A stretch of 64,000 bases of DNA. It comes from Planctomycetota bacterium (GTDB lineage: Bacteria > Planctomycetota > Planctomycetia > Pirellulales > Lacipirellulaceae). Below are positions 52,499 through 61,722 of the stretch, piece by piece (within the stretch, counting starts at the first letter, position 1; the number at the start of each line of letters is the position of its first letter). Location of the stretch: assembly GCA_029781135.1 (NCBI GenBank), contig JAKOXH010000035.1, positions 112,878-176,877 of the forward strand. Direction: 5' to 3'. The position numbers were made by a program, and so were the translations under genes. The notes beneath the pieces are model-generated. The model did not search any database. It was not told where the DNA came from and worked only from the letters and a program-made list of their open reading frames with translations.

Positions 52499-55272
52499 AT
52501 GCTCTCGGCGTAGCGCTGGTCGGTTGTGTGCTGCAAGTAACACTTTTCGCCCTGGCCGTGGGCGCGATTTACGCGGCCGCATGTCGGCGCGATCCGGAAC
52601 GCGCGGTGCGGACCGTGCTCGGCGGCATGGTGGGTGTCGCGCTGCTGACGGCGGCGTGCTGGAGCCCGTGGCCAAATTGGTCGAATGTGTTGGCGAGCGC
52701 GGCACCTTCGGTGGAGGTAGAGCACAGGGACGAGGCGCGAACCTCCGCGACGACGGCCGGTGAACCGGCCTCGCCGGTGAACCGCCCGGCGACGAGCGCG
52801 GCGAGCGATCTGTCGGTGGCGACGTCGGCGTCGACGCTTGGTTCGTTGTGGGAGGGGATGCGCCAAGTTTGGTCGGGCGAAGTCGTGCCGGAGCGCACCG
52901 TGAATTGGACCTGGCTGGATATCGTTACCGTGGCATTCTTGCTGGCGGCGGTGCTGGGGCTGACGCGGTTGGCCGTTGGTTGGACGAGCGTGGCACGGCT
53001 CGCGCGTGGCGGCATACCAATGAACGAACCGCGGCTAATGGAGTTGGTCGACACGTTGCGGGCGGAGCTCGGCTGCACGCGAAATATCGTTCTCATCGAG
53101 TGTGGGTCGCTGGCGACGGCCGCCACGATTGGCTGGCGACACGCGCGGATCTTGTTGCCCAGTAGCTGGCGGCAATGGAGTGCGGCGGAACTACGGGCGG
53201 TGCTTGCCCATGAGATCGCCCACGTTGGCCGGGGCGATTTTGGTACTCACCTCGTCGCGCAAGTAGGGCTGGCGTTGCACTCGTACCACCCGCTGGTTCA
53301 CTGGCTGGCCGGACGGTTGCGGTTGGCACAGGAATTGGCGGCCGACGCGGCGGCGGCGCGGGTGGCCGGCGGCCGGCGGTCGTATCTCATGACGCTTGCT
53401 GGTTTGGCGCTTGCGCAGCCGGCAACGCGGGTGGCCTGGCCGGCGCAGGCGTTCATTCCATCTCGACACATGTTTTTGAGGAGAATCGAAATGCTACGAG
53501 ATCAGAAGGCGGTTGGTTTGGGATCGGGTGCGGCAAGCGTGCGGGGGCGTATCGTTGGATGGCTCGCGGTGGCGGCGCTGTGCGCGGTGGGGCTGGGTGT
53601 GGTTGGTTTGCGGCCAACGAATGTGGCCCGAGCACAAACTCAAGTGGCGGGAGCGGAATCCGCGGCGAAATCCACCACGCCAAAGAATGACAAGACGGAG
53701 TACGACTTCTCGTATGTTCCCGAGAACGCGATGGCCTTCGTGGCGATTCGGCAAGCGGAGTTGGCGGCGGACCCGCGGCTGCGGCCATTATTGGATTTGT
53801 GGGAAGAGAACACGCGGCCAGGATTGCCGTCGAAGTTAGTCGAGCAGGCAACACTGCTGTTGGTTGCGCCGGAGTTTGATGAGAAAGGAAACTTCCAAGT
53901 GGGGAGCGGCGGCGAACAGATCGTCATTCACACGACGGAGCCAGTTGACTTTAGAGCATATCTGAAGAAGGGGGGATATCCAGATATTACAACGGCGCAG
54001 GATGGTGGGCGCGAACTGCTGGTGATGAAGTCGCAGCCTGCGGCGATTAGCTTCTTCATGCCAAACAAGCAGACTTTGGTGGGGAAGGTGCGGGCCGGCC
54101 TAAACAGTTTGCTCAACCGACCCAATGCGGCCAATCCGCCGGCTGATGCTGCAACTTGGAACACGACGGCCCAGGGACCAATTCTCATGGTGGCCAAGAG
54201 CGCCCACATCCGCGACCTAGTTAAGGGTCAACCCAACACGCCCACGATCATGATCATGATGATGCCGCTACTCAATAGTGCGGACACGTTCATGCTGTGG
54301 GTCGAGCCGAAGGACGATTTGCGGATTATAGGCCGAATCAGTTGCAAATCGCCGGACGACGCAAAGAGGGTGGTGGAGACGTTAAACGGGTTGGCCGGCA
54401 TGGCGGAAAATGCCGTTCAGATGCAAGAGAACTCAGCGGCGGCAGGCCGGCCGGGATTGGCGCAATTGAAACCGATCTGGGAATTGGCTAAGTCCGGATT
54501 GGCAAAGCGGAAAGTCACGGCGAACGATAAGAATGTCGACATTGAAGTGCCGCTAGGCAAGACGGCTGAGTCGGTCAAGTTGATCGCCGAAACGCTGACG
54601 CCGCCCATCAAAGCGGCGCGGGCAACGGCGCGGCAAAACGTGAACATGAGCAATCTCAGGCAAATCGCGCTGGCCATGCATAACTATGCCGACGCGAATA
54701 AACACTTTCCACCGGCGGTGCTGATTGGCCCCGACGGCAAGACGCCGTACAGTTGGCGGGTCGCGCTGCTGCCCTTGTTGGGTTACGACGCACTGTACAA
54801 ACAATATCGGTTCAACGAACCTTGGGACTCGGCCGAGAACCGCAAGGTTTTGGAGCAGATGCCGACCGTGTACCGGCATCCGAACAATGAATCGGCTGCG
54901 AATTCGTCCTATTTCGTGCTCACGGGACCAGATACCGTGTTTCCAGATGGCAAAGGCACGAGCCCCGCGGACATCACCGACGGGACATCGACGACGATAT
55001 TGGCGATCGAAGCAAAGCGGGATATTCCGTGGACGAAGCCCGAGGACATCGTGTACACGGCCAATGGGCCAGCGCCGCAACTCGGTGGCTGGTCGGAGCG
55101 CGGAGCCAATGTTGCATTTTGCGATGGCAGCGTGCGATTTCTGGCCAATGATGTCGATGAGAAACTGCTGCGGGCGATGATCAGCAAGGCGGGCGGAGAG
55201 AGAATCGATGGTTCCAACTTGGACAGGGGAGCGACATCCACCGAGCGAATGCCCGTGCAGCCGGCACGATGA
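52495..55272 (+). CDS. M56 (BlaR1-like) membrane metalloprotease fused to DUF1559 domain
   Basis: 925 residues. Membrane helices in the first 170 residues, then the M56 zinc protease site 'LAHEIAHVGRGD' (H239, E240, H243) with 'LAQELAADAAAARVA' as the likely third ligand region, then a helix 'IVGWLAVAALCAVGLGVVGL'. Instead of a penicillin-binding sensor, the extracytoplasmic half contains a ~300-residue domain and a DUF1559 domain ('NLRQIALAMHNYADANKHFP', 'SNSSYFVLTGPDT' type, 'GANVAFCDGSVRFLANDV'), without a prepilin leader. Coupled to blaI by an ATGA overlap. It probably senses an envelope signal and cleaves BlaI; ligand unknown. Confidence 0.88.
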   Translation: MNALGVALVGCVLQVTLFALAVGAIYAAACRRDPERAVRTVLGGMVGVALLTAACWSPWPNWSNVLASAAPSVEVEHRDEARTSATTAGEPASPVNRPATSAASDLSVATSASTLGSLWEGMRQVWSGEVVPERTVNWTWLDIVTVAFLLAAVLGLTRLAVGWTSVARLARGGIPMNEPRLMELVDTLRAELGCTRNIVLIECGSLATAATIGWRHARILLPSSWRQWSAAELRAVLAHEIAHVGRGDFGTHLVAQVGLALHSYHPLVHWLAGRLRLAQELAADAAAARVAGGRRSYLMTLAGLALAQPATRVAWPAQAFIPSRHMFLRRIEMLRDQKAVGLGSGAASVRGRIVGWLAVAALCAVGLGVVGLRPTNVARAQTQVAGAESAAKSTTPKNDKTEYDFSYVPENAMAFVAIRQAELAADPRLRPLLDLWEENTRPGLPSKLVEQATLLLVAPEFDEKGNFQVGSGGEQIVIHTTEPVDFRAYLKKGGYPDITTAQDGGRELLVMKSQPAAISFFMPNKQTLVGKVRAGLNSLLNRPNAANPPADAATWNTTAQGPILMVAKSAHIRDLVKGQPNTPTIMIMMMPLLNSADTFMLWVEPKDDLRIIGRISCKSPDDAKRVVETLNGLAGMAENAVQMQENSAAAGRPGLAQLKPIWELAKSGLAKRKVTANDKNVDIEVPLGKTAESVKLIAETLTPPIKAARATARQNVNMSNLRQIALAMHNYADANKHFPPAVLIGPDGKTPYSWRVALLPLLGYDALYKQYRFNEPWDSAENRKVLEQMPTVYRHPNNESAANSSYFVLTGPDTVFPDGKGTSPADITDGTSTTILAIEAKRDIPWTKPEDIVYTANGPAPQLGGWSERGANVAFCDGSVRFLANDVDEKLLRAMISKAGGERIDGSNLDRGATSTERMPVQPAR

Positions 55273-55493
55273 CCAGGGGCGAGTTCACAAAAAACGTAAT
55301 AGTTTTTTGGCCGATTGAAGTCGCGGTAGCGGAATTCGTAAGAATTCCGCCGAGCTACCTCGCGACGGCACTGCGGAATTCTCACGAATTCCGCTACACC
55401 TTTTGCTCCACTTCATACGGCTAAAGTATTACAAAAAAACATAACGAGGGAGGCTTGCGCGGCGAAAGGGCTGTGGAATTCTTACGAATTCCG
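55273..55493. repeat. GTAGCGGAATTC inverted repeats
   Basis: 'GTAGCGGAATTCGTAAGAAT' (55326) and 'GAATTCTCACGAATTCCGCT' (ending ~55397) form a pair; a third unit 'GGAATTCTTACGAATTCC' lies at ~55474. Single units of the same family are at 51979. No gene. Confidence 0.75.
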
Positions 55494-55949
55494 CTACGGG
55501 TGAGGTGGGAGTTCAGTGGCTCGGGCGTGTTCCGGGCCGTCGAGCGGGATGAGTTGGCGATGGATTTCTTGTTGGCACGGCTTCCACGCGGCGCCGGTGG
55601 CGTTGTCGACAACCAGGCCGGGGATGCCGCCGAACACGATATTGCCGAGAATCCACGGATTCATGGTTGAGGTAATCGGCACTTGCGCTGGTTGGAATCC
55701 TGGTGATTCGATCGTAGCCGTGTAGCGCGCGGGCAGGAAGTATTTGCGGTTGCGCTGGAGCGCGACGACGCCTGGCGTATTCAGCGAGGCGACGGCCTTG
55801 CCGTCATCATCGCGCACGGTGACACGCGCGTTGGCGGGATAACTATCGATCGACACATCGGCTCGCCGACCACTGACGATCGATGCGCAACCCAGGCATG
55901 TCGAACCCGCAAAGCCGATCAACACCGCGGAAATGACAGCGTTCTTCAT
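55494..55949 (-). CDS. Lipoprotein with PEGA-like domain
   Basis: 151 residues from ATG 55949. Signal and lipobox 'VLIGFAGSTCLGC' point to outer-membrane or periplasmic lipoprotein. 'DVSIDSYPANARVTVRDDDG', 'TPGVVALQRNRKYFLPARYT', 'ATIESPGFQPAQVPITS' is a PEGA-like beta repeat. 'NPWILGNIVFGGIPGLVVDN' is a glycine-rich membrane-like segment typical of this lipoprotein group. Function unknown. Confidence 0.75.
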   Translation of the reverse strand: MKNAVISAVLIGFAGSTCLGCASIVSGRRADVSIDSYPANARVTVRDDDGKAVASLNTPGVVALQRNRKYFLPARYTATIESPGFQPAQVPITSTMNPWILGNIVFGGIPGLVVDNATGAAWKPCQQEIHRQLIPLDGPEHARATELPPHP

Positions 55950-56259
55950 TTCGGCCCCGGCGCAAGAGAAGAGGAAGAAAGGGTGGTGCGGTGAGTGCCG
56001 CGATGAGTGCGCGAAAGACAAGCAAGTCACCACGACGCGGCCAGATCAGTTGCGGTCGACCGCTGTGGTAGCAGTAGCGGCAAGCCGCCCAGCGATGTTG
56101 AGATGGACTCGATTTTTTGCGTATTTCAGCGTCACGATGGCCCTTTTTGCGGGCAGTCCTGCCAGCGCCTGCGCTTGTGGTTACGGGCATTTTCTGCTAT
56201 CTTAGTTTTTTCCGGCGCCATGCACGCCAGCACTTCTGGGGCTGGCTTCTGTTTGCCGA

Positions 56260-56334
56260 CGGGGTGTAGCTCAGCCTGGCTAGAGCGCTTGGTTCGGGAC
56301 CAAGAGGTCGCATGTTCAAATCATGTCACCCCGA
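56260..56334 (+). tRNA. tRNA-Pro (anticodon CGG)
   Basis: Acceptor CGGGGTG / CACCCCG, D-arm 'AGCTCAGCCTGGCTAGAGC', anticodon arm CTTGG-TTCGGGA-CCAAG with CGG at the centre, T-arm 'CATGTTCAAATCATG'. Discriminator A; CCA not encoded. An integrase remnant starts 130 bases downstream of its 3' end, as expected for a tRNA used as an integration site. Confidence 0.95.
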
Positions 56335-56461
56335 TTTTCCGTAAGTCAACGCTGAATCGAGACTGAGATTACCTGCCAATGGTTGGCGGTGCGGCGTTTC
56401 CCACAAGCGCAAGCGGGTACATACCCGCTTGCGCGACCACGAGATCTGGGAGACACGCACC

Positions 56462-56638
56462 GTGCCACGTCTAGCGCAAGCCGTTCCGAAGTACCGTAAA
56501 CACAAAGCCAGTGGGCAAGCGTTCGTCGAGCTAAATGGGCGACGACACTATCTTGGCCCCCATGGCAGCAAGATTAGCCGAGACGAATACGATCGGCTAA
56601 TTGCCAAATCCGTCCCTGCACATCGATCGCACCGGTGA
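56462..56638 (+). pseudogene. Truncated tyrosine-recombinase (integrase) N-terminus
   Basis: 'VPKYRKHKASGQAFVELNGR' and 'HYLGPHGSKISRDEYDRLIA' are the N-terminal SAM-like segment found in planctomycete phage-type integrases. Start GTG 56462. After residue ~49 (K) homology stops and the sequence becomes that of an IS remnant (reverse orientation), so the catalytic domain is absent. Its place next to tRNA-Pro marks a former integration event. Confidence 0.8.
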
Positions 56639-57134
56639 TGTCTGGCAATATCACCCCGCACGCTCCCTCCTGATCTTGCCAATCGCCCTGATGGACCACC
56701 ACGGCCAACAACATCCCTAGCGTATCGACGGCCAAGTGCCGCTAGCGTCCGGTGATTTTCTTGGCCGCATCGTAGCCTCGTGCTGCTCTTCCCTCGGCCG
56801 TGCGGATCGATTGGCTGTCGATAATGGCCACCGTGGGCGTCGACTTCTGGCCTTCCGCCCGGCGTACTTTCTCGCGGAGGGCATCGTGAATTCTCTCTCA
56901 CGTACCATCGTTTCGCCACCGCCAGAAGAGGCCGTACACCGTGCTCCAATTCGGAAAATCCTTGGGCAGCATCCGCCATTGGCAACCAGTGCGGACCACG
57001 TACAAAATCGCGTTGGTCACCCGTCGCCGGTCGATCGGCCGCCGGCCGAGATGGGCTCGTGGCGGCAGCAACTGGCGAATCAACTGCCATTGTCGGTTCG
57101 TCAACTCGCTGGGATACTGGCACTCCGTTTTCAT
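56609..57134 (-). pseudogene. Decayed IS5-family (IS427-like) transposase
   Basis: From 57134: '[20 protein letters not shown]', '[20 protein letters not shown]' and '[16 protein letters not shown]' is IS5 orfA. The second part is spread over frames ('STPTVAIIDSQSIRTAEG', 'GYDAAKKITGR' then an in-frame stop, 'HLAVDTLGMLLAVVVHQGDW'), so frameshifts and a stop have destroyed it. The right side abuts an RHS fragment, the left side the truncated integrase. Catalytic D is in 'IIDSQS'; the final E is lost. Confidence 0.8.
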
Positions 57135-57195
57135 CGCTACGGCTCCTTCCTAAGGCTGGTACCAAAGGCTGCGAGCCGTAGCGATTCTTCTTCAT

Positions 57196-58131
57196 TCAGT
57201 CAATTTCAAAACACGTTCTAAGAAATACTTTACGGCCCACCAAGTGGTCGAAGGCATCGTAGCTGTACGTCACCTTTTGCGTTTGCGTGCCATTGACGCT
57301 CGTCTTATCGGTCACGGAAATCAGCCGGTTGCGGTTATCCCACTCGTACACGCGGTAGGTGCTGCCATCGCCCTCCGTTCCCGTGATCCGCGTCCGACTC
57401 GTGATGTTCCCTTCAAAATCGTAGGCATAATTGTACGTGCCGTCGGTTAGAAGTTGGTTGTTCGTGGTGGCGACGAAGCCCCCATTATTGCGGTTGCCGT
57501 TATCATCATACGTGTACGACTCGTTGGCGAGGCCGCCCGCACCATAGGTCACGCTTGCCAGTTGCCCGTCGGCATAGTAACCGTAGACGGCGCTTTCGCC
57601 GGTATGGAGGGCGTTGGTGAACGTGGTCAGCCGACTCGTGGCATCGTAGGTCCAGGCGTAATTGGCCAGCGTCGTGGCACCTTGTTTGTGGACGAGTCCG
57701 GTGAGCCGGCCCGTGGCGTCGTAGGTGTAGCTGCTCGCGGCCACGAGCTGCGTGCCAGCCGTGTTCGCGTAGCGGCTCACGGTCTTGTACTGGCCATCGA
57801 GATAGTAGCTGAAATCCACCCGCTTCTGGGTCACGCCGTGGCCGCCCGCACTGTGCTGGCTGATGCTCGTTTCGCGGCCCAAGAGGTCGTACGTGTAATC
57901 GTTCGTGAAATCGGCCACGTCGCCGATCGTGCTGGCTAGCTGCGTGTGGTTGCCAGTCGCATCGAACAATTGCGTGAAGCCCACGCTGCCCGTGAGGCCG
58001 GTGAAGTTCTCGACAATGGAGTTTGTGCGACCGAGGTTATCGTAGCCGAAGTCGTAGCTGGCGGAGTTATCGCCCACCGTATCCAATTGACCGGCCAGCG
58101 TATAGCTATAAGCAGCATCGCTGATTGGCGA
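57196..58131 (-). pseudogene. RHS/YD-repeat protein fragment, cut at both ends
   Basis: About 310 codons of YD repeats: 'YDFGYDNLGRTNSIVENFTG', 'YTYDATGRLTGLVHKQGATT', 'ESYTYDDNGNRNNGGFV', 'RVYEWDNRNRLISVTDK', 'KVTYSYDAFDHLVGRKV'. Complete RHS proteins are over 1000 residues with an N-terminal secretion part and a C-terminal core plus toxin; neither is here. The 5' end begins after a stop at 58132-58134 and the 3' end runs into IS-side sequence. Probably a remnant, not expressed. Confidence 0.8.
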
Positions 58132-58413
58132 TTATGAACTCTTACTCACCGGGCGTCCACATCCAACAACATTTTCAAAATTCGTCAACGCGACATCATC
58201 AAGGCTCCGGCTGTTGGCGCGCAGTTGAGCGGCGAGATACAGAAACTATTGGGCGCATTGGTCGAACCGACGTTTGTTCGGCCACTGAAGCGTAATTACA
58301 CACGCTCGCTGTAGAATCGGTTCGCAGCTTGAGTCGATTCGCGTGGGAGCCATATTCAATTATCGCCGCAGCCTGAGAGGCCAACTTGGTGATAGGGCGC
58401 CTTTGTAGTCACC
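58132..58413. other. Gap between RHS remnant and transporter gene
   Basis: 282 bases, no gene or clear repeat. A TAATCGCCAATCAGCG type unit like those at 5450 lies at its left border. Confidence 0.4.
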
Positions 58414-59739
58414 TCAGCGCAGCCAAGTGCACACGAGTATAATGGCGGCAATTGACATGACGGCTGCTGTTGTCCAACCAAGAAAATTGATCAGCCAGCC
58501 GTTGACGCGGTTACCCATGATCTTTGGATCGTTTGAGACGATCATCAGAGCAACCAGCAAGGGTGGCGCGAGAAATCCATTGATAACAGCTGTCACAAAC
58601 AGGGCCTTCATTGGGTGGATGCCCAGATAATTAATGAGCAAGGCACCGAGCGTACACCCGGCCATAACGAGATAAAATTCCTTGGCCCGTCCTGGTTTCT
58701 TGTCTAAGCCGCATTCCCAACCTAAAGCTTCGGCTACGCCAAAAGCTGCGGAGGCAGTTAAGATTGGCACCGCTAAGACGCCAGTCCCTATGAGCCCAAA
58801 CGACATGAGTACGAACGCGGCTCGGCCAGCGATCGGTTTCAGAGCTTCCGCTGCTTGCGTTGCCGTCTCGATCTCTTGGTTCTCGGACTTGTGCAGCGTG
58901 GCGGCGGCCGACAGGATAATAAAGAACATCACGACGTTTGACAGCAGCATTCCAGCGTTCACGTCCCAAGCCGCGTGCTTTAGTTCGGAACTCGTGGCAT
59001 GGCCGCGCCGTAAGTCTCCACCGCGCGGATTCTTCTTCTTTTCTTCGACTTCATGGTTCGACTGCCAAAAGAAGAGATAGGGTGAAATAGTTGTTCCAAG
59101 AATCGCAACGAGCGTCGACAAAAATTCGCTATCGAGGTGAAACGTTGGTAGCACTGTTCCACGAAGCACTTGGCTCCAGTCCGGTTTCGCCAAGAATGCA
59201 GCCCCGATGTACGCAAATAATGATAGCGTGAGCCAGCGAAAGATTTTGATGATCGTGCCGTAGGAGCCCCATACTTGCACAATGAGGATAGCGACGGCAA
59301 TCGGCAAAATCAAAATGATAATTGGGACCGGAATCAACAAGTTAATGCCGGCCGCGATTGCTTGGATGTCGGCTGCTGCATTGATGGTGTTGGCGATGAC
59401 AAGCGCGGCAATGGCGGTATAAACCAGCTTGCGAGGGAAACTCTTGCGCATGACTTCGGCGAGGCCACAACCATAGACGAGCCCGATCTTCGCGCAGATA
59501 AACTGCACCGAGGCCATCAAGGGGAAAGACACCAGAGACGTCCAAAGCGTGGCGTAGCCAAATGCGGCGCCGGCCATGGAATACGTGACAATACCAGACG
59601 GATCGTCGTCGGACGCGCCGGTGATTAGGCCGGGGCCTAATGTCTTAAGAAACTCGGCGACGCCCGCAAACGAACTCGACTTCGGCTCACTCTTAGTTGG
59701 GTCTTTGTCGTTGAGGATAGTTGAAACGCGGACGCTCAC
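58414..59739 (-). CDS. Nramp-family-related divalent metal transporter with altered metal site
   Basis: 441 residues from GTG 59739, GGAG eight bases upstream (ATG 59799 would add 20). Eleven or so helices. The TM1 motif reads 'GASDDDPSGIVTYSMAGA' where Nramp Mn/Fe transporters have DPGN; the TM6 segment reads 'TISPYLFFWQSNHEVEE' where they have MPHN. Hence two of the four metal ligands (Asn, Met) are replaced, as in Nramp-related magnesium or other divalent transporters. Inner-membrane protein. Starts the accessory gene set. Confidence 0.82.
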   Translation of the reverse strand: MSVRVSTILNDKDPTKSEPKSSSFAGVAEFLKTLGPGLITGASDDDPSGIVTYSMAGAAFGYATLWTSLVSFPLMASVQFICAKIGLVYGCGLAEVMRKSFPRKLVYTAIAALVIANTINAAADIQAIAAGINLLIPVPIIILILPIAVAILIVQVWGSYGTIIKIFRWLTLSLFAYIGAAFLAKPDWSQVLRGTVLPTFHLDSEFLSTLVAILGTTISPYLFFWQSNHEVEEKKKNPRGGDLRRGHATSSELKHAAWDVNAGMLLSNVVMFFIILSAAATLHKSENQEIETATQAAEALKPIAGRAAFVLMSFGLIGTGVLAVPILTASAAFGVAEALGWECGLDKKPGRAKEFYLVMAGCTLGALLINYLGIHPMKALFVTAVINGFLAPPLLVALMIVSNDPKIMGNRVNGWLINFLGWTTAAVMSIAAIILVCTWLR

Positions 59740-59853
59740 TTGGTACTCTCCGTGACGCTTCTGCTCGATCGACCGTACAACGAAGTCGACGAGCCGCATA
59801 GCAGCCCTTCGTCAATTTGCGATGCCGATAGGCCGCGCTTCCAGCTTTGCCTA

Positions 59854-60357
59854 TTAGCCTTCGGTCACCTGTGCGGCCTCGACATTTATCTCGCTCATCG
59901 CCAGTTCCGTGAGCTTCGCGTCGGTTTCCTTTTCCTCATCCAACGTTTGTTGCAGGAGCTTCATGGCGTTTTCTTGTCCGAGCAGCTCAGCAATGGTCCG
60001 GGCTGTGCCGTAAGCGGAGATTTCATAGTGTTCAACGCGCTGGGCAGCTCCAATTAGAGCGGCGTCCTTCACCATCGAGTCACCTTCCTCGTCGAGCAAT
60101 TCGGCGCCTTCCTTCACCAAGCCCTCCATGGCTTTGCAATGCTCGGCGCGGGCGGCTTTACCCAAGTCCTCGAAGATTGTCTCCAGGCGCTCAACATGCG
60201 TCTTTGTTTGTTCCAGATGGTCTTCAATGGCCTCCTTGAGCGCGTCGCTCGACGCGCCCTTTGCCATTTTCGGCAGGGCTTTGACCAGCTGTTTTTCGGC
60301 GCTCAAGAGATCTTTCAATTCGTGGACAAACAAGTTTTCCAGTGAGTCGAGTTTCAT
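59854..60357 (-). CDS. yciF: YciF / DUF892 ferritin-like protein
   Basis: 167 residues. 'LENLFVHELKDLLSAEKQLV', 'LKEAIEDHLEQTKTHVERLE', 'EHYEISAYGTARTIAELLGQ', 'TLDEEKETDAKLTELA' is the four-helix YciF pattern with acidic metal residues. GGAG eight bases before ATG. Members are induced by osmotic and general stress in enterobacteria; biochemical role unclear. Next to the small basic gene on the same strand. Confidence 0.88.
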   Translation of the reverse strand: MKLDSLENLFVHELKDLLSAEKQLVKALPKMAKGASSDALKEAIEDHLEQTKTHVERLETIFEDLGKAARAEHCKAMEGLVKEGAELLDEEGDSMVKDAALIGAAQRVEHYEISAYGTARTIAELLGQENAMKLLQQTLDEEKETDAKLTELAMSEINVEAAQVTEG

Positions 60358-60433
60358 CGTGTAACTCCGTATGAAGATGGTGGTTGATGTTTAGCCAATT
60401 TGGTCGCAGCCTGTCTACAGCGGGGAGGTATCG

Positions 60434-60622
60434 TTACCCGCGATCTCCTCGATCGCCTTGACCGGTTTTGACTTTCGTCTTGGCGTTCTTACGCCGATCC
60501 TGGCTCAACGAACGTCCCTGATCGTCGACTTTCTTAAATTTGCCTTCAACATCACGGCGGACGTAGCGTTTATCGCTGCCGGTATCGATTAGTTCCCGTT
60601 TTCCGGCTTTCTTTTTGGCCAT
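60434..60622 (-). CDS. Small basic conserved-type protein
   Basis: 62 residues, 'MAKKKAGKRELIDTGSDKRY', 'VRRDVEGKFKKVDDQGRSLS', then a Lys/Arg/Gly/Asp tail. I have seen this opening in small proteins of soil bacteria, often near stress genes, without an assigned function. Very charged; probably binds nucleic acid or is partly unfolded. Same strand as yciF, 77 bases upstream. Confidence 0.7.
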   Translation of the reverse strand: MAKKKAGKRELIDTGSDKRYVRRDVEGKFKKVDDQGRSLSQDRRKNAKTKVKTGQGDRGDRG

Positions 60623-60780
60623 CGCCTGTTCCCGTTTCAGTTAATGCGAGCCGACTGCGACACCGTCCCACGAGCAAACGGCATACCGCGTTCGGCGCGG
60701 CCTTTGCTTAGTCGAGGCTACTATTGCGACGTTTGTCGCTTTGACCAAATTTGCGCCGGGGCAGGCCATCGGAGAGTGAA

Positions 60781-61662
60781 ATGGCGACCAATCGCAAGAA
60801 GTCCAAGTCGCGATCGAAGTTCCGCGCCAGTTGGCGGGGGCAACTCCGTTTCGGACTTGTTTCGTTCGAAGTTCAAGCAGTCAATGCCGAGAACAAGGAA
60901 AACGCCGAAGTGCACTTTCACTTGCTGCATGAGCCGGACCACGAACGAATCCATTACGCCAAAATCTGCCCGAAACATGGTGAAGTGCCGAACGACGAAA
61001 TAGTCGAAGGCTTTGAATACGCAAAGGGACGATATGTCGAGTTCGACAAAGAGGAGCTTGACATTTTGCGAACGGACCAAGAGAAGGCCCTCTCAATCGA
61101 CGCATTCGTGAGCGCGGACGAGATTGACCCCATCTACTTCGACGGTCGCATGTATTATTTGACGCCCTCGGGTGCTACCGCCGCCGAACCGTATGCCCTG
61201 TTGCAGGCGGCGATGGAAAAAAAGAAACGCTGGGGCATTGGTCAGGTCGTCTTTTCGGGCCGCGAGCAATTGGCTGTAATCCGCTCGCTAGATGGCCTAT
61301 TGACCATGGCCATGCTGAATTATGACGCAGAGATTCGCAAGCCGTCTGAGATCAAAGGCGAGTTCTCGCGACCTCGCACGACGGCTAGCGCGCTGCGCCT
61401 GGCCGAAGATCTCATTTCCAAGTGGCAAGACGGTAAGTTCGATTTCGGCGCGTACAAGGACCGCTATCGGCAGAAGGTAACGCAAGCGATTGCAGCGAAA
61501 AAGAAAGGCGCCGTTCTGGAGCCGCCGGAGGAGGAAGAGCCGAAAGTCATCAACCTCATGGATGCGCTCAAGCAGAGTGTTGCCAATGCCGGAAAAAAGA
61601 GCCGGCGTGGCGGGAAGACACGTGCCACGCGTAAACCTGCGGCTCGGCGCAAGCGAGCCTGA
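60781..61662 (+). CDS. ku: Ku DNA-end-binding protein
   Basis: 293 residues from ATG 60781, GGAG seven bases upstream. 'SWRGQLRFGLVSFEVQAVNA', 'HFHLLHEPDHERIHYAKICP', 'PIYFDGRMYYLTPSG', 'SLDGLLTMAMLNYDAEIR' is the bacterial Ku core; C-terminus is a Lys/Arg/Ala-rich tail as in Mycobacterium and others, increasing DNA affinity. Functions as homodimeric ring on double-strand ends in non-homologous end joining with LigD. No ligD gene lies within the window. Confidence 0.92.
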   Translation: MATNRKKSKSRSKFRASWRGQLRFGLVSFEVQAVNAENKENAEVHFHLLHEPDHERIHYAKICPKHGEVPNDEIVEGFEYAKGRYVEFDKEELDILRTDQEKALSIDAFVSADEIDPIYFDGRMYYLTPSGATAAEPYALLQAAMEKKKRWGIGQVVFSGREQLAVIRSLDGLLTMAMLNYDAEIRKPSEIKGEFSRPRTTASALRLAEDLISKWQDGKFDFGAYKDRYRQKVTQAIAAKKKGAVLEPPEEEEPKVINLMDALKQSVANAGKKSRRGGKTRATRKPAARRKRA

Positions 61663-61722
61663 CAAGAAGTGTTAGCCGTGCTGAACTACCGCGCTAATAC
61701 TCCCAAAGACCGCACCAGGTGC

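Noticed and set aside
57196..58131. Active RHS toxin
   Set aside because: Neither the N-terminal export part nor a C-terminal toxin domain exists; both ends are cut.
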